This document shows, one piece after another, positions 58,301 to 64,000 of a stretch of 64,000 nt of DNA (positions are counted from its first letter, which is position 1; every line of letters starts with the position of its first letter). Source of the DNA: Ampullaceana balthica (Eukaryota > Mollusca > Gastropoda > Lymnaeidae); contig CALYLW010000214.1 in NCBI GenBank assembly GCA_944989445.1, positions 992,001 to 1,056,000 of the forward strand, given 5' to 3'. The notes beneath the pieces were generated by a model, which searched no databases, was not told the DNA's origin, and saw only the letters and a program-made list of their open reading frames with translations. The position numbers were made by a program, and so were the translations under genes.

Positions 58301-59424
58301 AAAACGAACACTAAATTCGACAGGACTTTTGGCTTTAAAATGTTTTTTGTAGTTTCATGATTTTTTAGGATTTGTGCTATATGCTGCCAATCTCCATAAA
58401 TATCGCTTGCTAACAGAGATGTAGCCATTGCAAAAAAAAATTTGCAGTAGAGGCAAAAAAAAACAACAACAGAATCCTTAGCTACAGAATACACCAACCA
58501 TTTCTGGTAATTGTCTCTCAATTGCTAAGATGTCTTAAATAATTGTTTTGATGTGAACCTACGTCCATCAGTTATGGAAATCAAAGTTAAACCCTTTTGT
58601 ACTGTGCGCCCGTCCAAGTCGTAACAATGTGCGGCAGTGAGGTAAACAAATCCCCAGGCTCCAAGATAAAGGGGCGCAAAAGTGAGGCCTACAACTTTAT
58701 ATCATAGTAAAATTTGATGAAACGGAAAGGGTCGGGGGGGGGGCGGGCGCCAATTATATATTTTTTAGTTATTTTTTTGACTGTGCGCAAAATATCGGAA
58801 TTTACACCATTTGCGAAATAGAAAGAGAGATATAACCTCTCGTCATGAAACTCACTGCGGCCCAGGTTAAAATCGAAATTTTGGTTTATAATAAAATGGT
58901 TATAAATAGTCTATTATTTTAAAAAAATATACTTTTATACGCTATACTTTAAAAAGGGATTTATGGCCTCATTTGAGGGACTTTTAAAAAAAAATATTCA
59001 TTTTTCGGATCGCTCCACCGCATTTCCATAAATGAATTTTGCAACCCTCGATTTCTTTAACTTCGTGCATATCCACGGGAAGACGGAGTGGTAGTCCGGC
59101 CCTTGTCACCCATCACGGCTTACCACATATGCCTAATAGCAGGAACATACGTCATTTTAAACTTTCGTGTCAGACCCTTGTGATTGAGTAAGCCCGGTGC
59201 GGTCCGCACCCCCTGCACTTTCTTAGTGACGCCTCTGGTTTGATCCACGCAAACATAAATCCTACTAAAAGAGTACATTAACTTTCCGCTGGTTCTAATT
59301 AATATTATTGGCAGCACTACATCAGAATTGAATATTATGCAGTGATGTTGCAGACAAAAGATACTCTCAAAAGAAGTTAAAAGGAATTAGTAAAATTAAA
59401 AAAAACCGTTAAAAAAAAGTTTTT

Positions 59425-59990
59425 GACTATAAATACTTCATTTACGAGACATAACTAAAGGTGTGTTCATTGTAATGCGCATCGCACGACAATCCAAAAA
59501 TCCAACATTTTAGTTATGTATCATATATAAATGATTTACAGTAAAATAACTACTACAGTCTGCCTGCTAAATTTCAGCTTGATTTGATCACGGGAAAAGG
59601 GTTATAAAAACATGTTAAATAAAATGTTCACCGCGCGACAGATTAGCCTAAACATTTAAAGATCGGGAATATATTTGTAAAAAGTATCGTCAATATAATA
59701 CGCACAGCACAGCGCGACAAGAAAATTTTAAAATGTGGTTCAATATAATACGCACCGCGACACTCTAGCTCAAAAATGAACATGCTACATAGAGATAATC
59801 TAAAAATTCATTAATTTAATTACAATACATTCTATCGATCTGAAATTTTGATATATCATTTTTATCGTCGGCACGAGTCTGCTTGCAAAATTTCAGCTCG
59901 CTGGCATACGGGGAAGTGGGTTAAAATCGATTCAGAGTTTTTCGGAAAACAATCAAGCAATCAAGCAGACGACACGAGTTAATTTAAAGG
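59425..59990 (-). repeat. Repeat B, single copy (inverted)
   Basis: GACTATAAATACTTCATTTA at the left, GAGTTAATTTAAAGGATTTA at the right. Inner AAATTTCAGCTCGCTGGCAT and ATACGCACCGCGACACTC match array B. The interior includes a partial second copy (TCAGCTTGATTTGATCACGG), as in the middle unit of array B. Confidence 0.8.
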
Positions 59991-60253
59991 ATTTAAAAAC
60001 CCACTAATTATTTTATTTTAAAATTTTAAATGATGACATAATTAATAGAAAATTTCAAAAAAATGTATTCGCGTATCTCCCTTCATGTGTACTATTTTCT
60101 CTCTTTGGACATTTATTATATTTTAAACTTATATTATTACCCATCGTTGTCGTTATTACTTTAATATGGTTAACTCAAATAAAGAGAGTATTACGAAATG
60201 CATAAACATTTGAATATCTGTTTCTTTTTGTTCTGTCTTAGTTATAGAGATAA

Positions 60254-60693
60254 GGGGCCGTCCATAAATGACGTCAAGCGATTATGGCCGATTTTTACCA
60301 CCCCCCCCTCCTTTTCCCCCCTCGTCTCACTTCGTCACAAAAACTTACAGCCTCCCCCCCCCTCCAATATGACATCACAAAGCTGTGGATCGCGTCTTAA
60401 AAGTAGTATTTTCTATTTGAAAATGAACAAGTTTCAAATCACTTTTTATTGTCATTTTAGTTTGTATTTAGTGTAATGCAGCACTTAAATATCGTAGCAC
60501 GCTTGAATCCATGTAAAACGTCATAAAATAAATAGTAATGAATTGAATATTTAAGTGTAACTTTGATTTAAAGTAGCATTTTTTGACGTGACGTCACAAT
60601 TCTTAAACTCCCCCTCTCCCCCTCGTCACAGATCGTCACAAATGTGGGGACCCCCATCCCCCCTAAGTGCGTGACGTCATTATGGACGACCCC
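60254..60693. mobile_element. GGGGCCGTCC MITE, long form, copy 5
   Basis: GGGGCCGTCCATAAATGACG and TTATGGACGACCCC, with a clean TAA duplication (60,251-60,253; 60,694-60,696). The best-preserved long copy for defining the ends. Confidence 0.9.
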
Positions 60694-62494
60694 TAACTTT
60701 GGTGACATAATTAGTTATTGATTTAAAAAACTAACTTGTGAACGCTACTTCACTTGCCCCATATGCCGTCATGGTCTAAAAAAGGGGGATTATTATTAAT
60801 AAGTCCTTAACAGTACTTTCAGGCATGGCGTTGAAATGGGGGTGTTAAAAGGGACCGTCGGTCACGGGCGTAACTTCTTTTTCAATATATCATAGGCTGA
60901 CATATTGGATCAATCGATTCTTTTTCTCTTGGAGGACGTAGCTAAAATGTATTACCGAACCGAGACGCACAAATCTTAGCTAAGACCCTGCTTCCCGGGA
61001 TTTGAACTACTTGTGTTCTAGGGCTCAGTGTAACAATAGTTTTTAAAAAAGTTAATACATCTTTACAAACCTAATGTTATTATGATATGTATTAAAGGCC
61101 CTCGATCAATGTTTTGATAATTCCTGCTCATCTGTGTCTCGCGACGTTCGCCAATGTTTCTGTGAAGACGCAACTTTGCTGGGCTGCCCATCGAGGGTAC
61201 AAGGGACTGGATGTTGGGGGGGGGGCAAGAGGAAATAGACACGAATGTGTCAAACTGATGTCACCCCAACTGATACTTTTAGAATGTTGACTTAGTTTAG
61301 GCGTTATCTGATGATACTTTCAGCTCCTATGTGTGTGTGTGTTGTTGTTGTGTGTGAACCGCAGCTGACTGTCATGGCCTCCTCGTTGTCTTGGCGGGAG
61401 AATGCTGTTGAGTTTCTGACCTCTGCTGACGCGGTAATCGCTTAAAAAAAACTCCCAAATAACTTCAACAACAATGACGGCCTGGTCAATCGTGTCACCG
61501 TTCTTCCAGTGAAGTCCAGCCCAGTGTTTTCTTGTATCGGTCTCTGGCCCTCCTCCAACATGTAGAAGTTATATTCGGTCCTAGACGGCATTCTTTCTAT
61601 TTTTTCTTCTTTTTACGCTTATCAGAAAGAGGTTGATTGGGGAGAATGATGTGGAACAATAACAAAGACACGGTGGAAAAAATAATGGGGTGGGGGGGGG
61701 GAGACAGACGTAGAGAAATATTGGGACAAGGGAACACAGACTCTGTAAAAGATGACAGAATCAGAAAATGCCACAGAGAAGCGTCAGAGAGGCGTCAGAG
61801 ACACGGGAACAGATGCAGAAAGTGAGCAACTGTTGTGGATACTGCGCGACTGAACGAGCTTTCACTCTCCGTGCACATAAAACCACCACCACCACCGACA
61901 ACAACAACAACTGCGACAACAACAAGAAAGCTCGGTCACCCCACGCGTTTTGCTTTAGGATATTTCGCCACATGGCGGTTTCGTTTAGGTCTCGACATTT
62001 CACGGCGGAATACTAGTAATAGATCATCCGTGTATTTAGCTGGAACAGTTAAATGAAGATATTAATCGAATATCCCGGGTTTTCTGTTTGGTCTTAAGTC
62101 GTCAGGTCATCTTTTTAAATTCTACGTTAATTTGAGTCAGCTCAGCTGATAAAAACATCTTTACACCTTTAAAATGCGAAAACTTTTTTTTTAAATTAAA
62201 AAGATTGTTTTACAAAAATATTTTCCATGAGTAATAATATTAGGTAAATGAGAAATAAATTTACTGCTCTGAAAAATTACGAACCTAATTTAACATGTAC
62301 GCACGCCTCGTTTCTCGCACGCTTGCCCTTTGGTGGTGATATCAAATTCAACTCGAGGAAACATCTTGTGAATATCCCCTAGATTTTAATCCGATCCTTT
62401 CGCTCACATGACAAGTTAACCTTTGAATGTTTTTTTTCCCCTTTTTCTTTCCAAACTACACTTTTCTCACGAAGTCCGTATAGATCCCATAAGA
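60694..62494. other. Unique-looking region, no gene supported
   Basis: Moderate GC between about 61,130 and 61,980, with several ungapped ORFs lacking any domain; two are CCACCACCACC / AACAACAAC repeats in other frames. Possible regulatory DNA or 5' UTR; nothing decisive. Confidence 0.3.
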
Positions 62495-62604
62495 CAGTGG
62501 TTCCCAAACTTTTTTTTTAAAAAGCCATGTGACCCGCGACCCCTATGAAATGTAAACAAGTCAATTTCAATAAAGTTTTTATTAAATAGAGCAAATTTGC
62601 ATTT
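62495..62604. mobile_element. hAT-like end fragment (CAGTGGTTCCCAAACT)
   Basis: CAGTGGTTCCCAAACTTTTT and GTGACCCGCGACCCC are typical of one end of a hAT-derived repeat. The other end is missing because a short GGGGCCGTCC MITE interrupts at 62,605. Confidence 0.55.
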
Positions 62605-62745
62605 GGGCCGTCCATAAAGTACGTCGCGCTATTTTCGACCATTTTTGACCCCCTCTCCCCCCTGTCACAAACTGTCACAAATCTTGGGACCCCCCTCCCC
62701 CCTACAGTACGTCACACTTTCGAAAAATAGTTTTAATTAACACCG
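62605..62745. mobile_element. GGGGCCGTCC MITE, short form, copy 4 (partial)
   Basis: GGGCCGTCCATAAAGTACG, then CTGTCACAAACTGTCACAAA and CAGTACGTCACACTTTCGAA. The right half is lost. Confidence 0.7.
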
Positions 62746-62822
62746 AATTACAATATTAAATTTTTAATACTTAAAATAAACTTCACTATTACACTATTAT
62801 AATATAAAATTTCCACTTAAAA

Positions 62823-63095
62823 GTAGGGATGTACCGGATTCAAAATTTTTTAATCCGGCCGGAGTTGAATTTGGCCAGATTTATGAAGTGAAATCCGGCT
62901 GGAGCCGGAATCAGATTTGTTAAAATGGCCGGATTCCGGATTTTCCGGAGCCATTATGAATATATATATAAATTAGGGATCTACCGGCCAGCCGGATTTA
63001 TGAAGTGAAATCCTGTCGGAGCCAAAGCCGGAGCCGGATTTTGAAAAATATCCGGATTCCGGATTTCCCGGAGCTGGAGCCGAAATCCCGTACAC
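62823..63095. repeat. CCGG-rich duplicated element (TAGGGATGTACCGGATT)
   Basis: Two related halves begin TAGGGATGTACCGG (62,824) and TTAGGGATCTACCGG (62,983). Both contain TTTATGAAGTGAAATCC and GGATTCCGGATTT. It resembles hAT-like ends, like the insert at 49,984. Confidence 0.55.
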
Positions 63096-63567
63096 ACTTA
63101 AAAGAACTATCAGATTATTAAAATGACTTTAATAGTAGAATAGTTAATTGTCAACAGTTGTCACAGTTATTCAATGACAGTAGCTCAATCTAGATCGAAT
63201 TTGAAAACAAAAATTGTAAACATTAGACTTGACAATTTTATAATACACATCATTTATCTGCTACCTTTTCATTTACAATTGGTGAGGTCAAGTTTTAGAT
63301 AATCTTCCGATTATGCATTCTATTGACACAGGATAAGAAGAAGATTAGCGAAACTTGACCTCAACCAGTGATTAAATAATACAAAGGAAACAAAAACAAT
63401 TTGACTATAAAAGAAAGACTAGATTGAAAAATTATGTGAACAACTCTTGTGCTATATTGAATCTGTTTATTATGGTCCTATGAAAAATTATGTTTAATTC
63501 AAAAATATTCACTGGACATCATATTACAACGGTGAAGTGAAGTGTTCATCCATAGTTACGACTGACA
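63096..63567. other. AT-rich sequence, nothing recognised
   Basis: No ORF or repeat boundary seen. Confidence 0.4.
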
Positions 63568-64000
63568 TCAATCTTTCACCATCATCGTTTCCTGGAAGGA
63601 TAATTGCAGACAGATCAACTCGTCCTCATCTAGCAACTCAACAGCATCTGTGTGTGCAATATCTCCCCTGGCAATAATTGCCATGGGCTCTCTTTGCCTT
63701 CTAGAAACGATTTTCAAAGGACGGATGCGTTTTATCTGAGTTGATTCCTGAACAGTTTGGGTGGGCACATTGTCCTGAGCCCGAGCACTGTGTTGTCCTG
63801 TATGTTTCTTCATCATTGTTTATGAGGCAAAATATAAGTGACAAACTTGGCAAAGTCGATCAAATAAGCTGGTAATCAAATGGTTGTACTTTGAAAACTC
63901 CTGTTGATCTTGGCATAATATCATCAAATTTGAGAGTTTTTGCTACAAACAAGGAAGGAAATTTATGAGAATCCGCATCTCCTCGTTCTAAAGCTTTGAG
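63568..64000 (-). pseudogene. Broken ORF with a C2H2 finger, running off the window end
   Basis: The minus strand reads LCQVCHLYFAS, stop, TMMKKHTGQHSARAQ: CxxC...HxxxH with zinc-finger spacing interrupted by TAA (near 63,820). It is followed by 82 codons rich in Asp/Glu/Arg. Upstream, in another frame, KALERGDADSHKFPSLFVAK and PRSTGVFKVQPFDYQ are legible. The layout recalls the C-terminus of multi-copy transposon-encoded proteins of invertebrates, but I cannot name the family. Confidence 0.5.

Larger units (their letters stand above)
55610..58590 (-). pseudogene. hAT transposase (ZMYM1/TTF zinc-finger type), interrupted
   Basis: Read from the right. 58,590-58,300: GRRFTSKQLFKTS, stop, RDNYQKWLVYS, CLYCKFF and ASDIYGDWQHIAQILKNHE, the TTF-type finger and following helix. 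Then the 21-bp array. 56,930-56,833: FDTCFAFRDSKENLHENE. After skipping the nested MITE: HDNGRLLKLIQLLAAFDPVM (56,635-56,560), NSKYYSIV (about 56,450). After the repeat-A insertion: LPLENMRVQ, stop, YDNRANMKGEHVGVEA, NINPGACFILFGSHSLNLV (55,800-55,640). These are successive signatures of hAT transposases domesticated elsewhere as ZMYM1. Several stops and frame breaks; inactive. Confidence 0.85.
55176..59237 (-). mobile_element. Large hAT element, parent type of the CAGAGGCGTC MITEs
   Basis: Left end CAGAGGCGTCGCTAGGG, right end TCTTAGTGACGCCTCTG; perfect 8-bp duplications GTTTGATC at 55,168-55,175 and 59,238-59,245. The minus strand carries a broken ZMYM1-type transposase. Insertions: repeat A (55,903-56,373), a sister MITE (56,636-56,832), and a 21-bp minisatellite (56,944-58,300). 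The MITEs at 13,667, 17,759 and 56,636 share its termini. Confidence 0.9.

Noticed and set aside
61637..62056. Four overlapping small ORFs rich in Thr/Pro
   Set aside because: They read a CCACCACC / AACAACAAC low-complexity tract in different frames.

Overview
The window reads as a repeat-rich, AT-rich animal genome, most likely a heterobranch gastropod mollusc. The organism call rests mainly on one gene fragment at the left end: six phase-1 exons on the + strand (871-9999) that encode EGF-like units flanking a fucolectin/F5/8-type (FTP-like) lectin module. I recognise this arrangement from gastropod surface or secreted proteins. It is the only host gene I can support. The tRNA-derived SINE and LINE-type reverse transcriptases also point to a metazoan. 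Nothing looks bacterial, and there are no operons, CRISPRs or rRNAs.

Layout. 1-10,000: the EGF/FTP gene. Its introns hold a pogo/Tigger-type DNA transposon with TA target duplications and a decayed ORF ending in a PHD finger (5921-7870), plus several MITEs. 10,000-20,600: an N gap inside a 33-bp minisatellite, nested MITEs with a foldback element and a SINE (11,882-13,346), a GC/CpG-rich block that could hold a promoter and first exon (about 15,400-15,960), a 22-bp minisatellite of about 50 copies (16,164-17,260), and hAT-type MITEs. 20,700-26,000: two arrays of a roughly 500-bp repeat running in opposite orientations, with a (CA)n tract and a 27-bp minisatellite between them. 26,000-31,000: SINE pieces, Penelope-like remnants (GIY-YIG fragment and a hammerhead-like motif), and a 51-bp minisatellite grown inside a hAT MITE. 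31,000-51,300: MITEs, SINEs, LINE 3' ends and many minisatellites (15-37 bp units). 51,300-59,250: two large hAT elements, each bounded by TIRs and 8-bp target duplications. Both carry broken transposases of the ZMYM1/TTF-zinc-finger type, and one has a 64-copy in-frame 21-bp minisatellite inside its ORF. 59,400-64,000: more repeats and, at the right edge, a broken C2H2-finger ORF.

The main story is transposon and minisatellite biology. Nested insertions can be ordered from intact target duplications. At least two minisatellites sit inside transposon sequence, and one of them visibly grew out of it. Most long open reading frames here are translations of tandem repeats and are not genes.
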